Of a stretch of 36,761 bases of DNA, positions 7,895 to 15,211 are shown in pieces; the first letter of the stretch is position 1, and each line of letters starts with the position of its first letter. The translations under genes and the position numbers were made by a program. The stretch comes from Candidatus Omnitrophota bacterium (GTDB lineage: Bacteria; Omnitrophota; Gorgyraeia; JABMRN01; RBG-13-46-9): the NCBI GenBank assembly GCA_016782445.1, contig JADHYM010000013.1, positions 1-36,761 of the forward strand, given 5' to 3'. Under the pieces are notes generated by a model. The model ran no database searches and was not told where the DNA came from. It worked only from the letters and a program-made list of their open reading frames with translations.

Positions 7895-7920
7895 CCCGCG
7901 TGGGGTTGTCGCGCAGAAAT

Positions 7921-7954
7921 AAAAAAACCCGGATTAAAAAATCCGGGTTTTTTA
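7921..7954. terminator. Strong intrinsic terminator, probably bidirectional
   Basis: AAAAACCCGGATT and AATCCGGGTTTTT form a perfect GC-centred stem with an A-rich loop; A and T tracts flank both sides. It lies between the convergent YchF-like gene and the minus-strand secreted protein gene, so it can stop both transcripts. Confidence 0.9.
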
Positions 7955-7973
7955 TTAAAATATCTCGAGAGAA

Positions 7974-8381
7974 TTACTTCTCTTCGTATACGCTTATTAC
8001 CTCACCGGTCTTTGGATCTAAGAAGACCCACGTGTCATCTACTGGCGAGCTCTCCACGAAGTCAAAGAATACTACCTGGTATTCCTTGTCCCTTAATATG
8101 CCGTGTGGGAGTATGCCGTGGTTTTGCGAGGTGTCCTTCTCAAGAAACGCAACGCGTTCCTGCCAGAAGGTGTTCCCGTCATCATAAATGACATTCACGC
8201 CGTAAAGGTTTACCCCGCTTTTCTGGAGGGCTTCCTTTGCATTCTCGATAAGCTGCTGTCTGGTAAGAACGCTGGAATCTCTCTTCAACTTTTCAGCTGA
8301 AACCTGCGCTTCAAGATGGGTCGGGAAGGCCGCCAGGCTCACGACCGCGCACGCTAAAAACACTATGCAAAAAGTCCTCAT
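7974..8381 (-). CDS. Small secreted protein of unknown function (PepSY-like C-terminus possible)
   Basis: 135 residues from the ATG at 8381, chosen because AGGAGGT lies just upstream on the minus strand and the protein then starts with a signal peptide (MRTFCIVFLACAVVSLAAF, cleavage probably near LEAQ). The mature part is about 110 residues, hydrophilic, ending in DDTWVFLDPKTGEVISVYEEK, which resembles the last strand pair of PepSY-like domains (xxxDPxTGxV). I recognise no specific family. It has its own promoter (-10 AGTATA/TATACT) and shares the terminator at 7921. Export to periplasm or outside is the only confident statement. Confidence 0.75.
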   Translation of the reverse strand: MRTFCIVFLACAVVSLAAFPTHLEAQVSAEKLKRDSSVLTRQQLIENAKEALQKSGVNLYGVNVIYDDGNTFWQERVAFLEKDTSQNHGILPHGILRDKEYQVVFFDFVESSPVDDTWVFLDPKTGEVISVYEEK

Positions 8382-8407
8382 ACCTACCTCCTTTTGCTGC
8401 GAGATAA

Positions 8408-8437
8408 AGTATACCACACACTTTGATAATTGTCCAA
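8408..8437 (-). promoter_or_regulatory. Minus-strand promoter of the small secreted protein gene
   Basis: Read on the minus strand: TTGGAC (8437-8432), an 18-bp spacer and TATACT (8413-8408). It is divergent from the hydrolase promoter at 8452-8480. Confidence 0.55.
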
Positions 8438-8451
8438 TCGAGGGGATATCA

Positions 8452-8480
8452 TTGTAAGTTTTAATTTTGGCGTGTATACT
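8452..8480 (+). promoter_or_regulatory. Promoter producing a probably leaderless hydrolase mRNA
   Basis: TTGTAA at 8452-8457, a 17-bp spacer and TATACT at 8475-8480. Only seven bases separate the -10 box from ATG 8488, so the transcript should begin at or next to the start codon. This also excludes the TTG start of the ORF track (8467), which lies upstream of the -10 box. Confidence 0.65.
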
Positions 8481-8487
8481 ATTACAA

Positions 8488-9297
8488 ATGAAGAAAGACG
8501 CGAAAAGCGGCATTCTCTATAGAGAATGGACGGCGAGCGATCCTGAAGCTGTGTTTTTACTTGTGCACGGCCTCGGCGGCCATTCTGAGAGATGGAAGTC
8601 GCTGGCTGATTTTTTTCTCAAGAAGAACATATCTTCCTATGCCATAGAGCTTAGGGGTTTCGGCGAGACGAAAGAGCTTAGGGGCCATGTGGATTCCTTT
8701 AAGATATACTCAAACGACATCCTTGCTTTGCGCGGTATAATAGAAATCGAGAACAAAGACAAAAAAATATTCCTTATCGGGGAAAGCATGGGCGCACTCT
8801 TAGCATTTCTTCTTGTCCCTGGCGAAGAAGATTTATTTTCCGGACTTATATGTATTTCGCCCGCTTTCGCGAGCAGGCTTAATTCTAGCACTTTGTATTA
8901 CGTGAAAATATTTCTTTCACTTTTCTACAACCCAAAAAAGCAATTTACTATACCCTTTACTTCAGAGATGTGCACCCGGGACCCTGATTGCAGAAAGAAA
9001 ATGGACGATGACAAGAGGGAGCATCGCCTTGCGAGCTCGAAACTCATATTCGAGATAGCAAAAGCGCAGATAAAGAGCGCTTTTTTAAGAAAGAAAATAG
9101 ATATACCTCTTTTATTTCTTCTGGCAGGCAAAGACATGCTTGTTAATTCGGAGGCGAGTCGGCGCCTTTTTAAGACAATACGTGCGCAGGATAAAACGCT
9201 TTTAGAATATCCCGGAATGTATCATGCCCTTTCGGTTGACGCGGAAAGGGCAAAAGTTTTTCAGGATATGTCAGGGTGGGTCAGAAATAGAATCTAA
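8488..9297 (+). CDS. Alpha/beta hydrolase (monoacylglycerol lipase/lysophospholipase-like)
   Basis: 269 residues from ATG 8488 (see the promoter entry for the start choice). The fold of a Hydrolase_4/serine aminopeptidase S33 lipase is plain: oxyanion-side VHGLGGHSERW, nucleophile elbow GESMGA (catalytic Ser), the acid region LLFLLAGKDMLVN and the histidine in YPGMYHAL. RGFGET follows the usual position of RGHG-S in monoacylglycerol lipases. It would cleave short acyl esters or lysophospholipids in the cytoplasm; no signal peptide is seen. The glycerol operon 100 bp downstream makes glycerol release from lipids an attractive but unproven link. Confidence 0.85.
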   Translation: MKKDAKSGILYREWTASDPEAVFLLVHGLGGHSERWKSLADFFLKKNISSYAIELRGFGETKELRGHVDSFKIYSNDILALRGIIEIENKDKKIFLIGESMGALLAFLLVPGEEDLFSGLICISPAFASRLNSSTLYYVKIFLSLFYNPKKQFTIPFTSEMCTRDPDCRKKMDDDKREHRLASSKLIFEIAKAQIKSAFLRKKIDIPLLFLLAGKDMLVNSEASRRLFKTIRAQDKTLLEYPGMYHALSVDAERAKVFQDMSGWVRNRI

Positions 9298-9312
9298 ACA
9301 CTAAGGTCCTTC

Positions 9313-9327
9313 GGCACCTTTGGTGCC
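9313..9327 (+). terminator. GC hairpin after the hydrolase gene, without T-tract
   Basis: GGCACC-TTT-GGTGCC, 15 bases after the hydrolase stop. It may be a weak terminator or an mRNA 3' stabiliser; the usual U-run is missing. Confidence 0.3.
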
Positions 9328-9335
9328 TCAGGATC

Positions 9336-9390
9336 AATTCGCACTTATAACTTATGTCGCATGGCGTGCTCCATAAGTTATGTGCTCATT
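9336..9390 (+). repeat. Hairpin repeat, copy A (AATTCGCAC ... GTGCTCATT)
   Basis: Stem ATAACTTATG (9347-9356)/CATAAGTTAT (9372-9381) with a 15-base loop, flanked by GCAC and GTGC, which extend the pairing past a two-base bulge. The outer sequences AATTCGCAC and GTGCTCATT are identical to those of the inverted copy at 31062-31116, while the stem differs by paired substitutions. The element ends about 10 bases before glpK. Confidence 0.75.
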
Positions 9391-9399
9391 GGAGAGCAT

Positions 9400-10875
9400 A
9401 TGGAATATATTTTAGCGATAGACCAGGGAACTACAGGGTCAAGGGCAATACTATACGATAAAAAGGGAGCGCAAAGAGCGAGCTACTATGAGGAGTTCCC
9501 GCAATATTTCCCGAAGCCCGGATGGGTTGAGCACGACGCGGAAGAGATCTGGAAAAGCGTCGAACGCTCGATACAAAAGGTTCTCACGAAAGTGCCGAGC
9601 GCTACAATCGCCGCGATAGGCATTACGAACCAGCGTGAGACAACTGTCATGTGGAATAAAGATACAGGTAAGCCTGTTTATCGCGCCATCGTGTGGCAGT
9701 GCAGGAGAACCTCGGCGCGGTGCGACGCTTTAAAAAAGAAAAAAGAAGCTGTTTTTAGAAAAAAGACAGGCCTTCCGATAGACGCGTATTTCTCAGGCAC
9801 GAAGATAGAGTGGATACTTAAGAACGTGCCCGGCGTTTTGAAGAAAGCGCGGGAAGGGAAAATACTTTTCGGCACGACAGACTCCTGGGTTCTCTGGAAG
9901 CTAACCGGGGGCAAGTCTCACGCCACTGATTACACGAATGCCTCCCGCACGATGCTTTTTAACATAGACGCACTTAACTGGGATAGAGATATACTGCGCA
10001 CGCTTGGCATACCAAAAGAGATCCTTCCCGAGGTGAAAAAATCTTCAGACCTATTTGGAAAAACAGTAAAAATAAAACGCCTTCCGGCCGGAGTCCCGAT
10101 ATCCGGAATCGCCGGTGACCAGCAGGCAGCGCTATTCGGCCAGGCATGTTTCGAGCCAGGCACGATGAAAAACACCTATGGCACAGGCTGCTTTGTGCTC
10201 TTAAACGCCGGAAAGAAAAGGCCGTACTCAAAACACGGACTTATCGTTACGCTCGGGTGTGGGGCATTAGGCGAGCCGGTTTATGTAGTCGAGGGTGCCA
10301 TATTCATAGCGGGAGCAGCTATCCAGTGGCTCAGGGACGGGCTAAGAATAGTTCCTTCGGCCCCTACGTCTGAAAAAATGGCTCTTTCAGTAAAAGATAA
10401 TGCCGGAATATATTTTGTCCCGGCGCTTGTGGGCCTGGGCGCACCTTACTGGGATCAGGACGCGCGCGGAAGTATTTATGGCATTACAAGGGGCACTAAA
10501 GGAAGCCATGTTGTGCGGGCGGCGCTTGAAGCCATGTGCTACCAGACGAAAGACGTTCTTCGGGCCATGAAGAAAGATACGGGCCTCAATGTTAAAAGCC
10601 TGAAAGTAGACGGGGGCGCTGTGGCGAATAATTTCCTGTGCCGGTTCCAGGCAGATATTCTGGGAATAAATGTAATAAGGCCCAAGGTTATCGAGACTAC
10701 CTCGCAGGGCGCCGCGTATCTAGCGGGACTCGCGGTAGGGTATTGGAAAGACTCAAAGGAAATAAAAAAATACTGGAAAGAAGAAAGAGTTTTTAAGCCT
10801 CGCATGAAACAAGAAAAAGCCGCGCGACTTTACGCAGGGTGGCTTGAGGCAGTTAAGAGGACGCTTACTAAATGA
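9400..10875 (+). CDS. glpK: Glycerol kinase
   Basis: 491 residues from ATG 9400, preceded by GGAG at 9391-9394; the longer ORF-track start adds a tail with no ribosome site. FGGY-family kinase with the N-terminal phosphate loop DQGTTGSR, the WRRT-type glycerol-contact segment (WQCRRTSARCD), GDQQAALFGQ, the NTYGTGCF signature, and a C-terminal domain with VDGGAVANNFL. It makes sn-glycerol 3-phosphate from glycerol and ATP. It is the first gene of a four-gene operon whose products oxidise glycerol 3-phosphate; its stop overlaps the next start by four bases. No glycerol facilitator is encoded in the window. The hairpin repeat just upstream may affect expression. Confidence 0.96.
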   Translation: MEYILAIDQGTTGSRAILYDKKGAQRASYYEEFPQYFPKPGWVEHDAEEIWKSVERSIQKVLTKVPSATIAAIGITNQRETTVMWNKDTGKPVYRAIVWQCRRTSARCDALKKKKEAVFRKKTGLPIDAYFSGTKIEWILKNVPGVLKKAREGKILFGTTDSWVLWKLTGGKSHATDYTNASRTMLFNIDALNWDRDILRTLGIPKEILPEVKKSSDLFGKTVKIKRLPAGVPISGIAGDQQAALFGQACFEPGTMKNTYGTGCFVLLNAGKKRPYSKHGLIVTLGCGALGEPVYVVEGAIFIAGAAIQWLRDGLRIVPSAPTSEKMALSVKDNAGIYFVPALVGLGAPYWDQDARGSIYGITRGTKGSHVVRAALEAMCYQTKDVLRAMKKDTGLNVKSLKVDGGAVANNFLCRFQADILGINVIRPKVIETTSQGAAYLAGLAVGYWKDSKEIKKYWKEERVFKPRMKQEKAARLYAGWLEAVKRTLTK

Positions 10876-12305
10876 AACGCTACGACGTAGTTATTATAGG
10901 CGGCGGGGTTGTCGGCGCATCTATCGCGAGAAAACTTTCCCAGTATAGGCTGAAAATCGCGCTTCTTGAGAAGGAAGAAGAGCTCGCCTTCGGCGTTTCC
11001 AAGTCAAATAGCGGCATAATACACCCGGGTACGCAGAACCCGCCTAATTCTTTAAAAGGACACTTGTGCGTGCAGGGCAATTACCTCATGCGAAAGATCG
11101 CCATGGACCTGGGCGTAGATTTCAAGGAAGTCGGCGAGCTTATAGTGGCTTTTCAAGAGAACGAGATCCCTGAGCTTTTGCGTCTCAAAAAGGAAGCCGA
11201 GCTTCTCGGTGTTCCCGGCCTTGAGATTGTCGATAGGGCCTGGTTAAGGAAGCGTGAACCGAATCTTAACGCAGAAGCGTGCGCTGCCCTTTACGCGCCG
11301 ACAGCCGGCATAGTAAGCCCTTATCGCGTCGTCTATGACAACGCTGAAAACGCCGTGCGTAACGGAGCAGAGATCCATACGCTTGCCGAGGTAGAGGCTA
11401 TCACGAAAAAAGATACTTTTTTCGTGATACGCACGAAAAAGGGCATTTTTAACGCGAAATATATCGTAAACTCTGCCGGGCTTTTTTCCGACAGGATAGC
11501 TAATATGGTCGGCATAAATGATTTTTACGTGCACCCGAGGAAGGGGGAGGAATTTCTTCTTGATAAGAAAAAGGAAAACCTGACAAATCATCTGATATTT
11601 CCGCTTCCTACAAAAACTTCGAAAGGCATCCTCATAATAAAGACCTCTGACGGAAACCCGATGATAGGTCCTACGGCAGAGGATGTGGAAAGTAAAGACG
11701 ACCTTTCCACCTCGGATGAAGGGCTCGCAAAAGTAATCTCCGCCGCCAAAAGGCTCGTGCCCTCGATAGATGAAAACGACATAATATCGTATTTTGCGGG
11801 CCTGCGGCCGGCATCAGGCAAAGACTTTATAATAAGACGCGAGAAAAGCGTTCCGGGATTTATCACCGTAGCTGGCATACAGTCGCCAGGCCTTACAGCA
11901 GCGCCTGCGATAGCAGCGCTCGTATGCCGTTTATTAGGGGAAAGCGGCCTGACATTCAAAAGAAAGATATTTTTCCATGCGCATCGCAAAAAAACCATAC
12001 ACCTTTTTACTATATCGCCTGAGCACACGAAAAGCCTAATAAGAAAAGACCCTGCTTATGGCGATATAGTGTGCCGGTGCGAGATAGTGTCACGAAAAGA
12101 GATAGAAGATTCCATATCGCGGGGGGCGCGCACTGCTGACGGGGTAAAATTCAGGACACGCGCCCAGGCCGGCCGCTGCCATGGCACTTTTTGTACGTCA
12201 AGAGTATTAAAAATACTCGCGGAAAAATGCAAAAAACCCGTTACTGAAATCACTAAAAGAGGAAAAGGCTCTGAAATAGTAAAAGGAGAAAAGCGTGTTG
12301 CGTGA
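10872..12305 (+). CDS. glpA: GlpA-type glycerol-3-phosphate dehydrogenase with C-terminal BFD-like [2Fe-2S] domain
   Basis: 477 residues. Dinucleotide fold GGGVVGASIARKL at the N-terminus, then a DAO-type FAD domain (SNSGIIHPG; FAGLRPASG; SPGLTAAPA). Residues from about 395 carry four cysteines in the pattern CxC...CxxxxC (VCRCE ... GRCHGTFC), the BFD-like [2Fe-2S] domain. In this GlpK-GlpA-FAD protein-DUF1667 arrangement, known from Thermotoga and Clostridia, the enzyme oxidises glycerol 3-phosphate to DHAP and passes electrons to partner subunits rather than directly to quinone. It overlaps glpK by 4 bp and the next gene by 11 bp. The alternative reading, an L-2-hydroxyglutarate oxidase-type enzyme, is less likely in this operon. 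Confidence 0.88.
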   Translation: MKRYDVVIIGGGVVGASIARKLSQYRLKIALLEKEEELAFGVSKSNSGIIHPGTQNPPNSLKGHLCVQGNYLMRKIAMDLGVDFKEVGELIVAFQENEIPELLRLKKEAELLGVPGLEIVDRAWLRKREPNLNAEACAALYAPTAGIVSPYRVVYDNAENAVRNGAEIHTLAEVEAITKKDTFFVIRTKKGIFNAKYIVNSAGLFSDRIANMVGINDFYVHPRKGEEFLLDKKKENLTNHLIFPLPTKTSKGILIIKTSDGNPMIGPTAEDVESKDDLSTSDEGLAKVISAAKRLVPSIDENDIISYFAGLRPASGKDFIIRREKSVPGFITVAGIQSPGLTAAPAIAALVCRLLGESGLTFKRKIFFHAHRKKTIHLFTISPEHTKSLIRKDPAYGDIVCRCEIVSRKEIEDSISRGARTADGVKFRTRAQAGRCHGTFCTSRVLKILAEKCKKPVTEITKRGKGSEIVKGEKRVA

Positions 12306-13275
12306 GAGAGAACTTATCATAGTGGGTGGAGGCCCGGCCGGAATGGCTGCTGCGATAGCTGCGCACGAAAGCGGTGTCCGGGATATCCTGGTCCTCGAAA
12401 GGGATTATTGCCTGGGCGGGATCCTGAACCAGTGCATACACACCGGATTTGGCATACGGCATTTCAAGGAAGTGCTGGCGGGCCCTGAATACGCCGACCG
12501 CTACGTAAACCAGATACAAAGTATCCCGGAAATAGAAATAAGTATAAAATCTTTCGTGGTAAAGCTTACGCGTGAGAAGGTGCTGACATATTTAAAGCCC
12601 GGCCAGATGCATGAAGTTAAGGCAAAAGCCATAATCATGGCAACCGGCTGCCGGGAGCGCACGCGCGAGATGATACATATAGCGGGAACAAGGCCCTCTG
12701 GCATTTTTTCAGCCGGCCTTGCTCAGAGGCTCATGAACATTGATGCCCTTTTGCCGGGTAAAGAGGTATTAGTGGTCGGCTCCGGCGACATAGGCCTTAT
12801 AATGGCCCGGCGTTTCACGCTCGAGGGAGCTAAGGTAAAGGGCGTTGTAGAAATTGCCAAGACCACCCGCGGCCTTGTCCGGAACCGCGTCCAGTGCATA
12901 GAGGACTTTAACATACCTATTTATTTTAGCCATAAGATCTCGAAGATTTACGGGAGAAACCGCGTTGAGGCCGTGGATGTTGTGCAGGTAGATGATACTT
13001 ATAAGGAGATTCAAGGAACTCTTTTTAAGGTTCCATGTGATACCATTTTAATATCAGTGGGCCTTATTCCCGAAAACGAGCTCATGGAGATGGCAGGAGT
13101 AAAGCTCGATAAAAAAACAAATTCACCCGTATCAGATGGCCTTAACAAAACTTCTATACCGGGAATTTTTTCCTGCGGCAACTCATTTAAGGTTTATGAT
13201 ATAGTAGATTCAGTTACAAGGGACAGTATTCTGGCCGGACATCTCGCGGCGGAATATTTAAAAGGGGCAAAATGA
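12295..13275 (+). CDS. NAD(P)/FAD-dependent oxidoreductase of the glycerol operon
   Basis: 326 residues with a GTG start at 12295; AAGGAG at 12283-12288 gives six-base spacing and places the site inside glpA. Two Rossmann motifs are visible: GGGPAGMAAA near residue 10 for FAD and VVGSGDIGLIMARR near residue 160 for NAD(P). CLGGILNQCIHTGFG follows the first fold and resembles the disulfide-type loop of this subfamily; the closing ATG-type motif reads ATGCRERT and the C-terminus has FSCGNSFKV. It most likely shuttles electrons between GlpA/DUF1667 and NAD(P)H. Overlap with the following ATG is four bases (ATGA), indicating tight coupling and probably a complex. Confidence 0.87.
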   Translation: MLRERELIIVGGGPAGMAAAIAAHESGVRDILVLERDYCLGGILNQCIHTGFGIRHFKEVLAGPEYADRYVNQIQSIPEIEISIKSFVVKLTREKVLTYLKPGQMHEVKAKAIIMATGCRERTREMIHIAGTRPSGIFSAGLAQRLMNIDALLPGKEVLVVGSGDIGLIMARRFTLEGAKVKGVVEIAKTTRGLVRNRVQCIEDFNIPIYFSHKISKIYGRNRVEAVDVVQVDDTYKEIQGTLFKVPCDTILISVGLIPENELMEMAGVKLDKKTNSPVSDGLNKTSIPGIFSCGNSFKVYDIVDSVTRDSILAGHLAAEYLKGAK

Positions 13276-13631
13276 AGAAAACCATTACCTGCATAGAGTG
13301 CCCGGTGGGCTGCACTCTCGAACTTGACATAGAAAACTGCCGTGTCGTAAAGGTAAGCGGTAATAAATGTCCCAAGGGGCACGATTATGCGATAGAGGAG
13401 ATAGAGAGCCCGAAAAGAGTGCTTACCTCGACAGTTCTCACCGAGAATCTCCCGATCATACTTCTTCCCGTGAGGACTGACAAGGCTATCCCTAAAGCAA
13501 AGCTTATGGATGCCATGCGGGAGCTTAAGCCCGTAAGGGTGAAAAAGCGTGTGCGGGCCGGGGACGTAATAGTAAAAAATTTCATGAATCTTGAGGTGAA
13601 TTTAATCGCAACGCGCAGCATTTGCGATTAA
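13272..13631 (+). CDS. DUF1667 protein, small Fe-S partner of the glycerol-3-phosphate dehydrogenase complex
   Basis: 119 residues. The N-terminus has CIECPVGC (CxxCxxxC) followed by a fourth cysteine in GNKCPKG, matching the Fe-S binding pattern at the start of molybdopterin oxidoreductases and of DUF1667. The C-terminal part contains the family's conserved VRxKxRVRAGDVIVKNFMNLEVNLIATR stretch. DUF1667 proteins regularly accompany GlpA-like and FAD proteins in anaerobes and are presumed to be the electron-transfer subunit. It overlaps the preceding gene by four bases and ends the core operon. Confidence 0.9.
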   Translation: MKKTITCIECPVGCTLELDIENCRVVKVSGNKCPKGHDYAIEEIESPKRVLTSTVLTENLPIILLPVRTDKAIPKAKLMDAMRELKPVRVKKRVRAGDVIVKNFMNLEVNLIATRSICD

Positions 13632-13669
13632 GAGGTGTAAGAACATTTATAAAAAATAAGGGGGCAGGC

Positions 13670-14008
13670 ATGTTAAGGCATTTTGTTTGTGTCGCGATCG
13701 CCATTTCGATTTTTGCTTTTCCGTCTGTAACGTTCTCGCAAGATGAAGAGGAAATAGATTTTAACTCCGGTACCGTAATCGCGATTAAGAAGGATTCAAA
13801 CGAAATCGTGGTAAACCAATACGACTGGGACTCGGACGCGGATATAGAGGCTTGCTATACAATTGCTCCTGATGCCAGAGTCGAGAATGCTGATTCCTGG
13901 CAGAATATCAAGCCGGACTCTTACGTTGATTTTGAATTCATGATAGAAAACGACAAAAAAACCATTGTTTACATAAGCGTATACGAAGCAGTAGCGGGCG
14001 AAGAATAA
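13670..14008 (+). CDS. Small secreted protein of unknown function
   Basis: 112 residues from ATG 13670, preceded by AAGGGGG at 13658-13664; the earlier in-frame start at 13622 overlaps DUF1667 and lacks a ribosome site. A signal peptide (MLRHFVCVAIAISIFAFPSVTFSQ) is followed by an acidic mature domain with short beta strands (GTVIAIKKDSNEIVVNQYDWDSD; KPDSYVDFEFMIENDKKTIVYISV). The pattern 'SGTVxxIkkdsneIvV...ikpgxyVdve...' resembles small periplasmic OB- or DUF-type proteins, but I cannot name a family. It may be the last gene of the glycerol transcript, 38 bp after DUF1667, or independent. A palindromic repeat follows immediately. Confidence 0.7.
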   Translation: MLRHFVCVAIAISIFAFPSVTFSQDEEEIDFNSGTVIAIKKDSNEIVVNQYDWDSDADIEACYTIAPDARVENADSWQNIKPDSYVDFEFMIENDKKTIVYISVYEAVAGEE

Positions 14009-14038
14009 ACTCATCCCAAACCTGGTTTGGAATGGGTT
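14008..14038 (+). repeat. Palindromic repeat, copy 1 (CCTGGTTTGG family), imperfect
   Basis: AACTCATCCCAA-ACCTGGT-TTGGAATGGGTT folds into an imperfect stem. The same loop and arms occur in the perfect version at 20537-20569. It abuts the stop codon of the small secreted protein gene and could serve as a transcript end signal. Confidence 0.6.
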
Positions 14039-14045
14039 AAGATTC

Positions 14046-14074
14046 TTTACAAATAGTTTTTTCCGCTATATAAT
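14046..14074 (+). promoter_or_regulatory. Promoter producing a probably leaderless PEGA-protein mRNA
   Basis: TTTACA at 14046-14051, a 17-bp spacer and TATAAT at 14069-14074. ATG 14081 lies six bases downstream of the -10 box; the ORF-track ATG at 14075 directly abuts the box and would not be transcribed. Confidence 0.65.
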
Positions 14075-14080
14075 ATGAGT

Positions 14081-14446
14081 ATGAGAAAGATATTTGGGAC
14101 AATTGTAATAGCGGCGTGCGTTTTGTTAACGGCATTCAGCATATATGCCGAAAACCCGCCCCATGAAGCAGGGCCTAATTCTTTTTCAAGAAGCACAGAC
14201 GGCTTTTATTATAATGAGTACGAAATAGAGATTACCTCCCTACCCCGGGGTGCGAAGATAGAATGGAACGCGAAAGAAATAGGCACCACACCTTTTTTGT
14301 ATAAATTTACAGGCACCTTAAAAAATGGCGATTATGTCATAGTAAGGGCAACGCCATCCGACCCTGACCTAGACCTTAAAGCACAGGTTTTTCGCGGCTT
14401 CAGACAGCTTCCTAAAGAAATACATTTTAGGCTTTCCTCTGAGTAA
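14081..14446 (+). CDS. Secreted PEGA-like domain protein
   Basis: 121 residues from ATG 14081, selected because the preceding promoter would start transcription there. A signal peptide (MRKIFGTIVIAACVLLTAFSIYA) precedes a mature region of about 98 residues containing a PEGA-type repeat: IEITSLPRGAKIEWNAKEIGTTP, matching 'v.S.P.GA.V..dG..iG.TP'. PEGA domains are surface or periplasmic beta modules with no catalytic role. The stretch GDYVIVRATPSD fits the strand after the PEGA core. No neighbour suggests a partner; the DnaJ gene begins 27 bases later and may be cotranscribed. Confidence 0.75.
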   Translation: MRKIFGTIVIAACVLLTAFSIYAENPPHEAGPNSFSRSTDGFYYNEYEIEITSLPRGAKIEWNAKEIGTTPFLYKFTGTLKNGDYVIVRATPSDPDLDLKAQVFRGFRQLPKEIHFRLSSE

Positions 14447-14473
14447 CCCAACCCAGATAACGGATGATTAAAG

Positions 14474-15124
14474 ATGGCGAATAAAGATTACTATAAAACG
14501 CTCGGCGTATCGGAAAACGCTTCTGTAGATGATATTAAAAAAGCCTACAGATCTCTAGCGCTTAAATATCACCCTGACCGAAATCCCGAAGCCAGAAAGC
14601 AAGCCGAGGAGCGCTTCAAAGGAATATCCGAGGCCTATTACGTCTTGAGCGACGAGAAACGCCGCTCTGAGTACGACGCCTACAGAAAGGGCTATGGTTC
14701 AATGCCCGGCGAAAACTTTGCAGGCGCTCAAGGATTTGATTTCGAGGAAATACTCAAGCATTTTTCACGTTCCGGCGGAAGAGCTACACCCCGGGGTGTA
14801 AATGGATTCGAGGATATCTTTAACGTCTTCAGCCATATGGGCGGGGACGGGGTGCGTACCGAATACATTTATACCGGCGGCAATGAGAGAAGCCCATACG
14901 CCCGAGTCAAAGAAGATACGGACTTACGCGCTACACTGGAAGTGCCTGCTAACATACTGGAGCACGGCGGAAGCGCAGTTTTCAGGCACGGCGGTAAGAA
15001 AATCAACCTCAAAATAAAGCCACATACCTCCCCCGGACAGAAGCTAAGGATAAGAGGACAGGGAAACGACTGCCCTCATTGCGGGCATTCCGGGGACCTT
15101 ATTGTCACCCTCCACACAGAATAA
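14474..15124 (+). CDS. Short DnaJ/CbpA-like co-chaperone
   Basis: 216 residues. The J domain (residues 4-70) includes the HPD tripeptide (YHPDRNPEA) required to stimulate DnaK ATPase, and a [22 protein letters not shown] helix. A Gly/Phe-rich linker follows ([27 protein letters not shown]). There is no four-repeat zinc domain, and only one C-terminal beta domain ([17 protein letters not shown] ... [18 protein letters not shown]), so the protein is about 90 residues shorter than Cbp[11 protein letters not shown], with a CxxC, replaces the usual end of that domain. It probably binds DnaK with limited substrate-holding ability. Overall fold assignment is firm; the truncation may be natural for this lineage. 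Confidence 0.88.
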   Translation: MANKDYYKTLGVSENASVDDIKKAYRSLALKYHPDRNPEARKQAEERFKGISEAYYVLSDEKRRSEYDAYRKGYGSMPGENFAGAQGFDFEEILKHFSRSGGRATPRGVNGFEDIFNVFSHMGGDGVRTEYIYTGGNERSPYARVKEDTDLRATLEVPANILEHGGSAVFRHGGKKINLKIKPHTSPGQKLRIRGQGNDCPHCGHSGDLIVTLHTE

Positions 15125-15132
15125 GATATCGC

Positions 15133-15161
15133 TTGAGCTTATTACCGGTTCGGCTTATAAT
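15133..15161 (+). promoter_or_regulatory. Promoter for the coiled-coil secreted protein gene
   Basis: TTGAGC at 15133-15138, a 17-bp spacer and TATAAT at 15156-15161. A second TATAAT at 15170-15175 lacks a good -35 partner. Predicted leader about 45 bases, containing GGAG before ATG 15212. Confidence 0.55.
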
Positions 15162-15211
15162 AACTACCCTATAATAATGATAATAGCATGGTTGCCAATA
15201 TGGAGAACTGC

